64,000 nucleotides of DNA from Oscheius dolichura (lineage: Eukaryota; Nematoda; Chromadorea; Rhabditida; Rhabditidae). Positions 35,901-48,015 of this stretch are shown piece after piece. Position numbers and translations under genes: made by a program. Under the pieces are notes generated by a model, which saw only the letters and a list, made by a program, of their open reading frames with translations, did not search any database and had not been told where the DNA came from. The stretch's first letter is position 1; each line of letters starts with the position of its first letter. Location: positions 10,128,001-10,192,000 of the forward strand of contig OW051493.1 of NCBI GenBank assembly GCA_932521035.1. The letters run 5' to 3'.

Positions 35901-37220
35901 CAGACCCCCCTCCACCCGTAAAGTCTCGGCAGGTGGCTCATGTTTATTCAAAACAATTGTGCCGCTTTTATATCTTTGTCTTGCCGAGACTTTACGGGTG
36001 CAGAGGGATCGGACTATCAAGGACCAAGCCGCCTTTGGGGGTGCCCATTTCAGGCGGGACCCAGATTTCTCTCTAGCGGCTTACTGTATAAATATTTTCC
36101 TTTCAGACAGGCGAGCACGAATGCGAACATTATTTCGAGAGGAACGAGTTCATCGACGTCATCCTGGCCGACATTATGAACTCGGCCGGCAGCCGCCGAA
36201 TCGTCTTCTCGTCCTTTGACCCGGATATTTGTCAGATGTACGCTTTTCCCCTCTTTTTTTGAATTTTATAAATATTTTCAGGATCTCCATGAAGCAGAAC
36301 CGCTACCCTGTCCTCTTCCTCTGCATCGGTACCACCGTCCGTTATACCCCATTCAGCGATCAGCGAACCAGCACCAGTCTCACAGCCGTCAACTTCGCCG
36401 CCAGTGCTGATATCCTGGTACCGTCCCCATCCTTTTCCAGTTAGGAATTTTCCTTTAGGGTGTCAACTTCAATTCGGAGGACCTGTTGGTTGACCCGTCT
36501 CCAGTACAACGAGCCAGTGATCTCGGCTTGGTCAATTTCGTCTGGGGAGATGATTTGGACAAGAAGGAGACGATCGACTACTTCAAGAGGGGACTGGGAG
36601 TGGATGGACTGATCTATGACAGAATTGGAGAGGAGGAACGCAGGAGGAATGTCTTCATCGTGGAAAGGGAACAAAAGAGGGCCCTTTTTATGGTTCACCA
36701 TTCTGCTTCGGGAGCCAGTACTCCTAGGTAAGGGCATTAAACCTATTATACCGTAACCCCTAGGGGTTTTTGGACTTATCCAGGCCGAAAACAAGCCTGA
36801 AGACCTAAAACCACCGAAATCCCGGGGGGTTGAGCGAAATATTGGGTCATTTCGATCCGGAGAAATCCTACATTAACATTTACATTAACCTCAAGAACCC
36901 GGAAATGGCTTTCTTTGGATCTAGGGGGATTTCTCAAGTTCTCCAGACCAAAATTGGGCCAAAAAGACTGGAATTCCGGGGGTTAAGAGAATTTTTGGGC
37001 TCCTTGGGGCATGGTGCACACTAAATGAGTTAAAAAATGCCTGGAAATACAGCTATGGATCTAATTTTCTCCCATTTTCAGAGCCTCTTCCCCTACTGAT
37101 TCTCTGAAGAGCAATGCCTCCTCCGGCGGCGGTACGACCCCCCTGGCCGCCAGTATCAATGGCTCGCCGGTATTCGTCGAGATGAAGATCAACCCGGCTC
37201 CCCGTATCACCCTCAGCTAA
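29922..37220 (+). CDS. gpcp: Glycerophosphocholine phosphodiesterase, GPCPD1 type (CBM20 plus GDPD)
   Basis: Hydrolyses glycerophosphodiesters such as glycerophosphocholine to glycerol 3-phosphate and the free alcohol. Thirteen exons: 29922-30006, 33588-33747, 34061-34164, 34379-34483, 34530-34687, 34728-34958, 35062-35203, 35246-35478, 35521-35820, 36107-36237, 36282-36417, 36459-36727, 37082-37220; all phases agree, giving 730 residues (vertebrate GPCPD1 is near 670). An N-terminal CBM20 domain ([16 protein letters not shown], then [18 protein letters not shown]) precedes the GDPD domain: [81 protein letters not shown] and [11 protein letters not shown], so the two catalytic His and the metal-binding Glu/Asp are kept. 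Intron 1 is 3.6 kb. The exon 6-7 join is uncertain: 34993-35061 is open in the exon 7 frame and might be coding. Closest C. elegans relatives are gpcp-1 and gpcp-2. Confidence 0.92.
33400..33545 (-). repeat. Dispersed repeat A copy 9
   Basis: GCGCGCCAATGCGGGTAAAC, GGCGCGTGTTAGGCGAAATT and TTTTCGTAATCAGCAGAAAA. Ends 40 bp before exon 2 of the GPCPD1-type gene. Confidence 0.8.
34172..34340 (-). repeat. Dispersed repeat A copy 10
   Basis: GGTAACCGCGCGCCAAATGC, TTGGCGCGCGTTGGACGAAA, AGTTATTATCGTAATCAGC. Fills most of the intron between exons 3 and 4 of the GPCPD1-type gene. Confidence 0.85.
35913..36002. repeat. Inverted-repeat element C, complete copy in an intron
   Basis: CACCCGTAAAGTCTCGGCAG at the left is matched by TGCCGAGACTTTACGGGTG at the right across a spacer of about 50 bp, able to form a long hairpin. 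Same arms as at 44.6 kb. Lies in the intron between exons 9 and 10 of the GPCPD1-type gene. Confidence 0.8.
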
Positions 37221-38880
37221 GCTGCTCCGCTGCTCACCTAGGATTTTTCAAATTCTCCCCGTCCCCGTCCCGCCTCCTTCCTCAATTCCAGTGGCTTGTG
37301 TCCTCCCCGTCATGCCATAATCCCCTGCACAGCGCGCGCCTTTTCTTCTTCTTCTTCTGAAAAACGTTGTCTATTTTTAATTTCGGGTATAATTCTAATA
37401 GAACTAATTCCTCTTCTCTGATACCTTTTCCCTCCTCCTCTTATTCTTCTCCATATCCTACCGTAGTCTGATCCTATTTGACTTGAGCATCCCTCCCCAA
37501 CCGTCCTCCCTCTCTTCCCTTATTTGTATGTTGTGGGTATTTTTATCTAAAGATTTTCGGTATTCCAGAGGAGATTATTTGTACGTTTTATGCACTCTTC
37601 CACGTCAAAATAGGTCAAAATTAATAATTAGAGAAAAAAAAACTTCGAGTTCAAATAAATGTGATATTTCTCTTCCTTGGTTACGGTTCTGGACTTTTTG
37701 GGCTAAAAAGTATCGTAGTATTGTAGAGAATTTTTTGACGATCCCGGTAATGCTAAAATTCTGATACAAAACTGTATTTCCCAGTAAATGGGGGCGCATC
37801 GAAGGTTGCGGTCAACCCATCAGAACCGTCATATGATGGAAAAAAAAACATTTCATGAATTCCTGTGTTTAGACTTTTCGTATTCTCCAGAAAATTCTGA
37901 ACAAGGTGGATTGATCCAAATGTGGCTCTGACTGGGCTCTCGCCCCTTTTATAGGACTTTTTGGTCAGTAAAATGGTGTCATTTCGCTGTCAAATGACGA
38001 AAGTTTCGCTTTTGACCAGAATTTTACCTGAAATCCAGTCAGAATCTTGCCAAAATACAGATTTCGACGTAGAAAAGTCATAATTTTTGGGCGCCGCCGG
38101 TAGAATTGTCACTGCGGCGGGGGAATTCCTGCCCATATGGGGCAAACAATCCTCATTTTTCAAAAGTGCTGCCGTAGTTTTGTAGAGAATTTTCTGCTCT
38201 ATCTCATCATATCCAAATCTCCTAGAAATTTGATTTGGATGAGACTTTAGAGCCCGAAAAACCGATAGATCAGACCTTTTAGGATGATTTGGCTTCATCT
38301 GGTACACAAGTTCTGTATTCTCAAAACCTCAGAAATTGTTCAACACGCTTTTCTGGCCTGGGAAACATACTTGCCTTCTGAAATTACTAGGTTTTGTGGT
38401 TCTCAAATTGGCATGGAAGTCATAAGGGCACTCCCACTAATTATCACCGCGGCGGGGGGGGGGGGGGAACACTTGGCTATTTGGTACTAAAAAAGTCGCC
38501 TTGATAAAAAGCGCCGCCGCTACCTTGTACAAAATTTTCTATTCTTTCTAATGATATCAAAATCTTCCGGAAATTTCGTTTCTTTAGGGTCGAAACTGAC
38601 TCGGGAAGCGCGGAGCACCCTTTCGGCCTCCTTTAGCTGTTTTCTTCTCGTTTTTCTGATTCTTCCCCTACATGTTCTCAACCAGGAGCTGCTACCCCTC
38701 AGGCTATCGCTAAAAATAGGTATAGAATCTTTATTTGAGAATATAATCACACTACAGTAACCCGTAAGTAGAAATTAATCACTAGAGGAGGAAAATACAA
38801 CTTCTTCGATCAGTTTCTGATCGATTGGCAAATCTCTCGCGGAAAATAATGGGGGAATATATTGTACAGAGGACACCGTT
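37221..38880. other. Convergent intergenic region between the GPCPD1-type and P-glycoprotein genes
   Basis: 3' flanks of two convergent genes. It holds repeat D blocks (about 37700-38250 and 38380-38600: GGGCGCCGCCGGTAGAATTG, CTGCGGCGGGGG, TTTTGTAGAGAATTTTCTGC) and a run of 14 G at 38454-38467. No coding exon seen. Confidence 0.5.
38730..38735 (-). terminator. Polyadenylation signal AATAAA, P-glycoprotein gene
   Basis: AATAAA on the minus strand about 145 nt after the stop codon at 38881-38883. Confidence 0.4.
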
Positions 38881-41800
38881 TTAGGTGGCAAGGTCTTGTT
38901 TCTTGATCAACTGATAGTATCGTCCCTTCTGGTGCATCAGCTGGTTATGGGTTCCGCTCTCCCGCACCCGGCCACCCTCGATGTAGACAATGTTGTCGGC
39001 ATTCTGGATGGAGGACAGCCGATGGGCGATGGTTATACAGGTCCTGCCCTCCCTCGCCCGGTCCAGGGCCTCCTGCACCGCTCTCTCCGACTCCGAGTCC
39101 AGGGCAGAGGTGGCCTCGTCCAGGAGGAGGATCTTCGGGTCGCGGACGAGTGCCCGGGCGATGGCTATCCTCTGCTTCTGTCCTCCCGACAGCTGGGTTC
39201 CCTTCTCCCCAACCTCTGTCTCTATTCCCTGGGGCAGATTCGACAGGAAGCGTTTGCAGTTGGCCAGCTCCAGGGCTTGGTCTATCTTCTCCATCGGCAC
39301 GTCGCCCAGCCCGAAGCAGATGTTGTCCTTGATCGTGCCGGCGAAGAGACGCGGCTCTTGGCCGACCAGGGCCATCTGCGTCCTCAGATGGTTCAAGGAG
39401 AGCTTTTTCACGTCCGTACCATCGAATCTCTGAAAATTAGCCCATATTTCAGGCAGAAAGAGGGCCCTTACCAATGCTCCACCCGTTGTGTCGTAGAATC
39501 TTTCCAACATTGAGATACAGGTCGATTTTCCTGACCCAGAAGGCCCGACTAAGGCTACAGTTTGCCCTCTAGTCGCCGTGAACTGTAGTCCCTTCATAAT
39601 CGGTTGCCGTGGCCTCTGGGGATAGGAGAACTTGACATCGTCGAAGAGGATATTTCCTCTGATATTCTAAACCCATTTTTATATTTTTTTAGCCAGAAAA
39701 AAGAGCTTACAATCTGCTCTCCCAAGCTGGCATCACCCGTCTTTGGCTTGCGGTAGATCATGCTGAACATGAGCCCGGCCGCGGTCTTGGCTTTGACGAA
39801 TTCAGGGAAATATTGAGAGGAGTTCATCACTGCTACAGAACCCAACAACATGGCCACAATGCACCTAAACATTCAAATTTATGGGAATATTTAGAAGCTA
39901 CAGTACCCGAAGACCTTACTCGACGTCTTGTCCTCAATGTAGATGATGTGGATACCGACGGCGTAGGTTACGGTCATCATAAAGTACATGAACGACTGGG
40001 AGACGGTGAAGTTGATGGCTTCATAGATTCCTGAAACGCTTACCGTAACCCTGGCTATAATTTAAACGGCGAACCTTTTTTGAGCTCTCTGTGTTTTTGA
40101 TTCTTGCTGGCGTGTTCGTAATGGTCGTAGAAGGTTTGCATTCGTGTCAGGAGTTGGATCGTTCGGACGTTTTCAATAATTTCGATGGCAATTCGGCCAG
40201 CTTCGTCGTTTTTAACAAGCTCGAGGTTGGAATTCATAATTATGTAGGAGAGGGAAATCATGACAGTCGCGAGGATCAGGATCATTCCCGTGCCGATGAT
40301 GGCTACCTGGAAACAGGCCGTATTTAATTGGGGCAATGAAAAGACCAGGTGGTTGTGGTCTCAAAAGATGCAGAATTTTCTGGTGATTACGGCAGACTAA
40401 ACCTTTGCGAACCGTTAAAGAAATATGGAGAAAAACGAGTTTAAAGGCACTCGGGTTTCGCGGGCTTCTACAGTCTCTCCAGAAAGCGCGCGTGCCCGGA
40501 AAAATGGATTCTCCCTTGAATTAAACTCTCTATGAAGTATCTACAGTACAGAATTAACTTCTTACCTGCCAAGAATTGACGAATCCGATAACAATACAGG
40601 CGATAATAGCCGCCAATGCGTAGATGACCTGCAGGGCTCGGGAATCAATAACGGCCTTGATATTCGGAGCATCCGATGCCAGCCGAGTGATGAGTTTTCC
40701 TGGTGAGTGAGCAGGATTATCGAAGTAGGAGGCATCTTGATAGAGAAGATTACTGAAGACTTGGATTCTGAAGCGCATGGCCAGGTTTTCGGAGACCACT
40801 GAGAAGAGGATGCTCTAAAATTGGGGGAATTGGTCTGGATGGGGAAGGAGGACTCACGCTGAAGAGTTGAAAGATGAAGACACCGAGTCCGACGGAACAG
40901 AAAATAATGACGGCCATGGCCAGCCGGTGCATCATTGCACTGCCCCAGGGGATGTAGGTGAAGGCTTCGAAGACGTACATGAAGATCAGGGCCAGGGCCG
41001 GCAGCTCGAGGCCGCGGATACAGGCGCAGATGAATCCCAGGGCCATGAAGAGGTAATTGCCTTGGGCATTCTTGTAGATGTCCAGGTAGCCGGCAGTGAT
41101 GTGGCCATCCTCGTCCATGACTCTTTTGACCTCCTCGGCGAAGGCCTCCGCCTCGGCGGCGTCCACCTCTTTTCCAGAGATGTTACCAAGGGAATCTTGG
41201 TAAGAGGCGCCGCGGACGAAGGCATCCCGTCCTGTTCTTTTCGAGGCGGTCAGGGAGGAGGCTCGGGAGGAGCGGGAGAAGCTCGTCTCATCGCTGAAAA
41301 AGGCGGAATTAAGTCTCGAAGTGATTTAGAAAACTCACTCTAAATCAATCTCCTCCCCGTCAAATTCGGTGGGATCCTCCTGTTGGAACTGCTGAGCTTT
41401 GACCAGATCGTAGTATCGTCCTCCCAGTGCCACCAGTTCTTCATGGGTTCCCTGCTCGGCTATCTGCCCCTTCTCGAAGACCACGATTTTGTTGGCCTCC
41501 CTGACAGTAGACAGTCGATGAGCAATAACAATAGTCGACCGTCCCTTGGAGGCATTGTTCAGCGCCTCTTGGACTATGCTCTCACTCTGGGCATCCAGCG
41601 CGGAGGTGGCCTCGTCCAAGAGGAGAACCTTCGGATCCCTGGCCAAGGTTCGGGCAATGGCCACGCGTTGCTTCTGTCCTCCAGAAAGTTGAACTCCTCC
41701 GTCTCCGATCAAAGTCTCATATCCATTGGGCATCTTCATAATGAAGTCATGAGCATTGGCCATTTTACAGACGTGGACCATCTGCTCCCGGGAGATACTC

Positions 41801-44114
41801 GGGTTTCCGAACTTGATATTTTCATCGATGGTATCGTTGAAGAGGATCGGCTCCTGCTGGACTATTCCAATGTTGTTCCTGAGCCAGTCGATGTTCAGCT
41901 CGCGAACATCCACTCCATCCAGGAGCACATTTCCCGCTTCGCATTCATAGAGCCTTGTCAGGAGACCGACGGACGTCGATTTTCCACAACCGGAATGTCC
42001 TACCAAGGCTACAGTCTGCCCCGGTTCGATTGTCAGGTTCATTCCGTTCAGGACCTTGGCCTCCTTCCTGCTGGGATAGCGGAAGTGGACATTCTTGAAT
42101 TCTACCCGCCCGATGATGCTGTCCGGCCGTCGTCCCTTCTGATCGTAGGCATCAATCTTCGGGACTCTGTCAATAGCCTGGTAGATCGTCGCGGCGGCCA
42201 CTCGGGCATTGAGGAGAACCATAAGATGGGGAGAGATGAGTCCGAGGAAATAGGCTCCCAGCAGCATGGACATGACACAGATAAAGACGTCTCCCGGGGT
42301 CGTGATGATGCCAATCTTCAGAAGATAGCCACCATAGAGCATTCCACAACCGAGAAAGGCGAACAGGATGAAGAAGAAGGCTCCGCCAAAAAGACCACTC
42401 CAGAATCCTTTCCAAATGGCGAAGACTTTTCCCCGTTGAAGTTCCGTTGTGTACCTCTCCACCATTGTTGGCTGCCCATTAAAGGCCTGGACTGTCCTGA
42501 CTCCCATCAAGGACTCCTCAGCAATTGCTCCAGCCTTTCCGACTCCTGCCAGCTCGGACATTGTGGTCGAGGTCATTTTCTAAATTTTGGGCGGGTTATG
42601 GTAGATTATGAAAGGAATACCCTAGCCATGAGAGACATGCAAATACAGCAGGCCGGGGCGACTCCCAGCATCATCAAGGCCAGTCGCCATTCGTAGATGA
42701 AGGCGATGATGACGGCGGCGATGAACATGGCAGCTCCACGGAGAAGGAGGCCGAGCTTATCTCCGATTCCTTCGCGGATTCTCTCCATATTACTGTAAGT
42801 TTTTAATTAAATAAATAGAAAAGCAGGGTCCCTACTCATTGAGTTTTGTAGTTAACGCCCCGGAATGGTTCTTATCCAACCAGCCGGCATTTTGCCTCAA
42901 AATTGACTTGACATAATTGTGACGGATCTTGGCGATGACTCGGGTGCAGACTTGTTGAAAGCACATGTACTATATTTCTATTTTTGAGGACTAAAAATGG
43001 TACAAACTTGTATGAAGTTCGTTATGAGGATGAAGACACCAATCCCCAAGAATATGTATACATTTTCGTAGGCTTTCACTCGGAAGGTTCGACTGTTCGG
43101 AGGGTAGACGAGGAGGACATTGGTGACACGGCCGGAGACCAGAGCCAGGACGGGTTGAGAGACTCCGGAAATGATGGCACAGATCAGCCCGGTGAATAAC
43201 ATAACCCAGTCCCATTTTGTAGCGTAGCGGAACTGAAAACGGGAGAGGTTCAGTTGTTTCGTTGATGTGTACTAGTGATCAGAGCAGAAAAAAGGAAGGA
43301 GCCATGTTCTATTTGCCTATCCATGTGCAGGGGTCTCTTATGTTTGCCGAGGAGGAGAAACGAGGGCAGAGTGTGTTCAAACCTCTACTACAAACTTCGT
43401 CTGGGTTTTTGGAGTGTCCAAAGCGGAGTTTTTTGAAAGGAAAGGGGAGGAGGCGGGCACATTTCGAAAATTCTGGGTTTCGCGCCTTTTAGAGGCTCAA
43501 AATGGAGAGGAGCGAGGCCTGCGACCTTTGAGTGCCCCTAAGAATATCCCCAGGCTCTTTTCTAGTAGAAATGACCCCTGGAGATGTTTTAAATTAGAGA
43601 AATTGAGAGCGCGCCAAGTTTGAAAAGCTGGAGAAGCGTTTCGCGCCCTGGCAGCCCCCTGGTAGTGGGGGAGAAAGGGGTGGACGCCTCTAAACGTTTC
43701 CAGGGGTCCTTACCATCCCCAAATTGAGCCAAATGGCCCGAGGATCGTCCTAACTGGACAGAGAGGGTCCCTTGTGGACCTACCCCGAAAAAATTAAGAA
43801 AAATGAGAAAAAGACCCACCAATCCAAAAATGGTCACTGGCTGGACTTCAAGAACTTGATTAGCCAAGTCTCCTCTAAAAACGACCAATTAAAATTAAAC
43901 TATACCCGCTGCAGTACCTGCAAAGGAGCATATTAAGTCCCTTTTCCCATATCGAAGGGGTATATTGAGCCTTTGGCATGTCGTCGTCATCGTCATCAAC
44001 ATATTTGGGGTCGACAAAAGCCGGCACCGCCAATACCGTGCTCTTTTTCGATTGTTGTGAATCTCGTAAGGGGGAGATCGCACCCCGCCGCAGTGAAGGC
44101 TCCTTGGGGGCCAT
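38881..44114 (-). CDS. pgp: P-glycoprotein (ABCB full transporter)
   Basis: ATP-driven exporter of hydrophobic compounds in the plasma membrane. Thirteen exons on the minus strand: 43918-44114, 43820-43874, 43008-43232, 42836-42969, 42621-42792, 41339-42579, 40858-41293, 40566-40814, 40075-40306, 39907-40030, 39711-39864, 39472-39666, 38881-39429; phases all agree, total 1320 residues, the normal size. Two halves, each six helices plus an ATPase domain. NBD1: Walker A GHSGCGKST, Q-loop QQEPILF, signature LSGGQKQRVAIAR, Walker B VLLLDEATSALD, H-loop IAHRLSTV. NBD2: GPSGSGKST, GQEPRLF, LSGGQKQRIAIAR, ILLLDEATSALD, IAHRLSSI. All catalytic residues are present in both, so both sites should hydrolyse ATP. 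The linker in exon 7 is Ser/Arg-rich (FSRSSRASSLTASKR), a likely phosphorylation region. The N-terminus has an Asp run (VDDDDDDMPK). An acceptor (ACTATTTCAG) about 40 nt before the ATG suggests trans-splicing. Which C. elegans pgp is the ortholog is not resolved. Confidence 0.95.
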
Positions 44115-46147
44115 CCTGCAGGGAGGGGTCTATTCGAGGGAAGGCTTCTTTCTGAAATAGTTCATTAATAAGAATAGACTACAGTAATCCAAGAGAAAAG
44201 CAAGAATGCCACCAACTGGGAGTAGAATGGGTGTTAGACAGCGAGCAAACGGTGTCCCCCCGGTTTAAGTACTAGGAGCTGATGTAGTTGGCACACAAGT
44301 TGGCAGAAAGGCGGGAGGAACCGCGCAGAGCCGGGAGAGCCCAGCCCGTGTGGTTTGTACCCGGTGAGGTGCCAATTCTGAGCTGAAGATCAACAGAGAC
44401 CCGGCGACATGCTGACATGTCGTTATAGATGTTGGACCTTGGTTACGCGACCCGGGCACTCAGACTCTATTCGCCCGGCCGTGTTTCTTGTGCAATACGT
44501 TGTCAACCGTGTGTTAAATTTAGAGCCGTAAATAACTTTTTTATGAGCTTGTAAAGAGTCCAAAATACCAGCTCGAGAGCAGGGCTTCCCCCTTTTTGGG
44601 CTACTCGGTCGGCTGGAGACCTCGATAATCCGATCCCCTGCACCCGGAAAGTCTCGGCAAAGGCACAAACTTTGTTACAGTTTTGAATAAAGATTATCCT
44701 CCTGCCGAGACTTTACGGGTGCAGGGGATCAAGCTATCGAGGACCCAGTCGGATCCATCCAAAGGAGGGGTTCTTCCTCAGGTTTACTGACACCTTCAAG
44801 TCTAGGAACAACACAGGCTCGTGGGAAATCTTGTTTACCGCATACTTTTGACCCATTCCCTCAAATTCCAAATGTTTCTCCACTTTTCCCGGTTATAAAA
44901 GGCCCGGGTCCTGTTTTACCCTTTCCTGCTCTTTTTCGCCCTAAAAATGCTGTCAGTTGTTTCTGGATCCCCTAAATTGGTCCTGAAAAGACCAGAAACA
45001 TTCGTTGTAAGAGCCACGAATCTCTAGATCAACGAAAGGTCTTGTAAACTGCCCTGTTATCCTTCTAATTGATCCAAAAACTTCAGATTGTCTACAGATC
45101 CCGTCTTCCCCTCCCTCCCCCTTGTCTCAAAGACATCACTGTCTCAAATTTTTAGACCTCCCTCCTGTCAAACCGGTCCCCTATAAACAAAAGAGCAAAC
45201 AGCTGACTACAGTAGCTCAAGAGAGTTTTTGCCTCCAGGGTAATTGTCAGTAATGCGGAAGTACTGGCTCAAAACAGAGTAAGGGGTAAAAATTGGGGGC
45301 AAATTGATGACAATAGCCGACCCATAATCTAATGTCTCAAATTTCATGGTGACAATAGGATATTTTTGGAGCAATTCTCTTTATTTCATCCATAATTTTA
45401 CTTTATGAAGCTGGATAATGTACAGTAACCCTTAGCAGCTTCTCTAGCAGCTCAATAATTTTCAAACTCTAGTTTGAACTCTCGCGAGCTTGAAAAAGTC
45501 TGTCACTATTCGTTAGAGTTCTTGAAAACTCTAAATCGCAACTTCAATTCATATTTTTGGATTCATTTTGTAGAGAATTTTCTGCAGATTATTGTAACCC
45601 CAAAAATGTGGTTACAACTGCTATTTTCCGGTTAATTGTGGTCTTTTTAAAGTTAGCGGTCAATCTTCTTTGAAATCTCACAACTGCGAGGAAATAACGG
45701 CTGCCTGGGTCTTAAAAAGGTTATTTTCTGAAAAAGTGTCACAGCTATCTTGTAGAGAATTTTCTGCTCTTCAAAATGTTACTATTTTCTTCAAGGAATT
45801 TAGTTGTATAGGGGCGTTCCCGACCGTTCTTTTAGACAATGACGCCGGGAAACGGTCTCGAGTTCCCTGCCCCCGTTTTTCTGCCTTTCCTCCTATTCTA
45901 TTAGTAGCCAGCAGTTCCTCCTGGTATGACCATAGACCTCAGTCACACAAGCATCGTTTTTGTCGCCTGTGCTGTCCAGTTGACACAACTCATTGTCCCT
46001 CTCTCGTTGAGATGTCGGCGGGGCGAACTCTGATTACAGTCCTCTGGTGAACTCGCTTTGTAGACCTACACACACAAGACGAGAGAGTCAGAAAATGCTA
46101 CCGGAACCTTGCTAAACTACGAAGAAAAAGCGGGAGAGATCATTCAA
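44115..46147. other. Intergenic region upstream of the P-glycoprotein and chemoreceptor genes
   Basis: Divergent promoter space; no exon supported. Contains repeat C (44603-44757), a TATA-like TTATAAAAGGCCCGG at about 44893, and TTGTAGAGAATTTTCTG blocks near 45570 and 45750 shared with repeat D. Confidence 0.4.
44603..44757. repeat. Inverted-repeat element C, complete copy with about 55-bp arms
   Basis: Left arm runs from GGTCGGCTGG through GATCCCCTGCACCCGGAAAG to TCTCGGCA; right arm is its reverse complement, TGCCGAGACTTTACGGGTGC to GACCCAGTCGG, around a 40-bp AT-rich centre. Non-autonomous, MITE-like. The arms differ by several substitutions, so the copy is not very recent. Confidence 0.8.
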
Positions 46148-46275
46148 ATGGCGCTATTTATGAGCCACCCCCATTTTCACCTGCCGTGGTTCGGACCAGG
46201 TTCGGCTATTTTTCCGCTTATCATCAACAATGGTATCTTATCTACTCTTTATTAAAGATCAAAAGAGGATTTCAG

Positions 46276-47808
46276 TTAATATTTGAGGTCGGTTTTATTA
46301 TTTCTACCGTACTGGGGGCCGTCACCATCGTTGTCTATGGAATCATAGCCGCCACCATCTTCCGGCACTGGAAAATCTTCAACAGCTCCTATTATAAACT
46401 TTACCTCGTCTCCTCCGCCTTGGTAAGCTTATTCTCCTCTTTTTTTGACTTTAAAATGTTCAGAACGTCGCCTCCTATTTGAATAGTTGGCCAATCCTGC
46501 GCCTCCCTAACATTGTCTGTAAAGACTGTCCACTGTCCTCATTATATGATCAGGGAGATTTTACCGGATTTACTACGATGAGATTTCTATATATTTATCT
46601 ATTTTGTGCTCTGATATGTATTGAACAGAATATGGCATTTAATAGATATACGGCGGTTGCTTATCATCAAAGTTATGACAAGGTAAGAGGGGATGGGATT
46701 GTGCTACAGTAACCCGGAAAATAATTATGGGCCAAAAAGATGACTATTCTATGTTTTCCATCAGTTTTTTTGGCAGGCGGGGCAGGCCAAAGGCAGTTTC
46801 GTGCAAGTGGGCACTGGTTTTGGTGCATAGGAAGAGCTCTCTAGGTGACCCGACCCTTCTTGACCAGCTCGATGAGCTCTATCGACTGAGCTATCAGATT
46901 TCCATTCTAGTCAAGATTGTGGCTCGTGGCTCCTCCATCAGTCTCAGGAGGGGATAACTCAATTGAAACTGCTGGGAGGGTTAGTATGGGGCCTATTTCA
47001 GGTCGAAATTAGTGCAGGGAAAAAATCATTCTGGCGGATGTAAGAACAGCATCTTGTAGATCTCGACGAGCTCTTTCCAACGGTATACGATAGATCTACA
47101 GAGGTGAAGAAGTTGAGACGCTGTTATTCTCCCAACCTGGTCCCTTGCGTTACCGTACCTTCTGATTTCAAGGCATCCCCCTGGGACGAAATTCCATTTT
47201 TCAGTTCATTTCCTTCTTCAGTTTTATAGCCCAGAGTCCTCTTCCAGATCTGGTCCAAACTCCTCCTCCCCTCCATCATTCTTCCCTTCATTATCGCTTC
47301 CCTAATCGCCTACCCGTCCTATATCAATCCCTCCTATTTTGTCTATTTGGAAGCATCTGATCATTATCTCCCTCGTCCTACAGAAGACAGCACCCGTCGT
47401 GACTACACCATAATGATCGGAGAATCCATAGCAGCCGCTCTGTTACTCCTCCAAGGGGCCATGACAATCCGAGCCCTGTGGAGGACGCCCCTCCTTCCCA
47501 ACCGTATAACCGAAGGGAAATTGTTCATCCACTCGTTTTTGAACTCTATCAGCCTTCTAAATATCGCTGTCTACGCTGTAGGACCCATAAACTGACTAGA
47601 AAAGGTCAAATTTCAGTGTTGCTATCACTTCTTCGTGAATGAATGGCTAGAAAACTACGGTAACATCATTTTGGCCTATCTATTGGACCTGATCACCTTC
47701 ACCTCGCCCTTCGGTCTAATTCTGTGCAGTTCTGAGCTGAGGCGTCGTATTTTTTCAAGGAAAACGAAGCCAGGGTTACAGAGTTCAATTGTAGCTGTAA
47801 TTAATTAA
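46276..47808 (+). CDS. Seven-helix chemoreceptor, Srg-superfamily-like, copy A (5' end unresolved)
   Basis: Four firm exons: 46276-46422, 46464-46682, 47248-47577, 47617-47808, all phase 0, identical in size to copy B. They encode hydrophobic helices including GFIISTVLGAVTIVVYGIIA, FLYIYLFCALICIEQNMAFN and KLLLPSIILPFIIASLIAYP, an NRYTAVAYHQSYDK motif after helix 3 (the nematode counterpart of DRY) and a basic C-tail (FSRKTKPGLQSS). Such receptors act in ciliary membranes of sensory neurons. The first exon is missing from my model: a candidate ATG at 46148 (MALFMSHPHFHLPWFGPG...) reads toward helix 1 but its joins do not fit in phase. The intron before exon 3 contains a repeat B copy. Subfamily (srg, srv, sru or srx) is not settled. 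Confidence 0.75.
46800..47110 (+). repeat. Dispersed repeat B copy
   Basis: Runs from TTGGTGCATAGGAAGAGCTC through GATGAGCTCTATCGACTGAG, TGGCTCCTCCATCAGTCTC and TATGGGGCC to GTAGATCTCGACGAGCTCTT. Inside the chemoreceptor A intron; copy B lacks it there. Confidence 0.8.
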
Positions 47809-48015
47809 AGGCCGCCGGAACTTAGTTACGCTGTTAACCCGGAACTTAGTTACGCTGTTAACCCGGAACTTAGTTACGCTGTTAACCCGGAACTTAGTTA
47901 CGCCGTTAACCCGGAACTTAGTTACGCCGTTAACCCGGAACTTAGTTACGGAAGAAAAAAGTAGACCGGAATTTAGTTACGGAAGCGAAAAAGGAGGCGG
48001 AACTTAGTTACGGCC
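47809..48015. mobile_element. 24-bp tandem array inserted at the stop of chemoreceptor A
   Basis: Five full 24-bp units (GGAACTTAGTTACGCTGTTAACCC, starts at 47817, 47841, 47865, 47889, 47913) followed by degenerate units to about 48010. The 207-bp insert is flanked by TAATTAA on both sides (47802-47808 and 48016-48022), while copy B has a single TAATTAA at the same place. The insert ends are AGGCCG and CGGCC, a short inverted repeat. The first TAATTAA contains the TAA stop, so the protein is unchanged. Confidence 0.8.

Noticed and set aside
38896-39513. 205-residue plus-strand open frame
   Set aside because: Antisense of NBD2 of the P-glycoprotein; crosses a real 42-nt intron without any splice signal of its own.
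41383-42696. 437-residue plus-strand open frame
   Set aside because: Antisense shadow of the first ATPase half of the P-glycoprotein, where all ABC motifs are on the minus strand.
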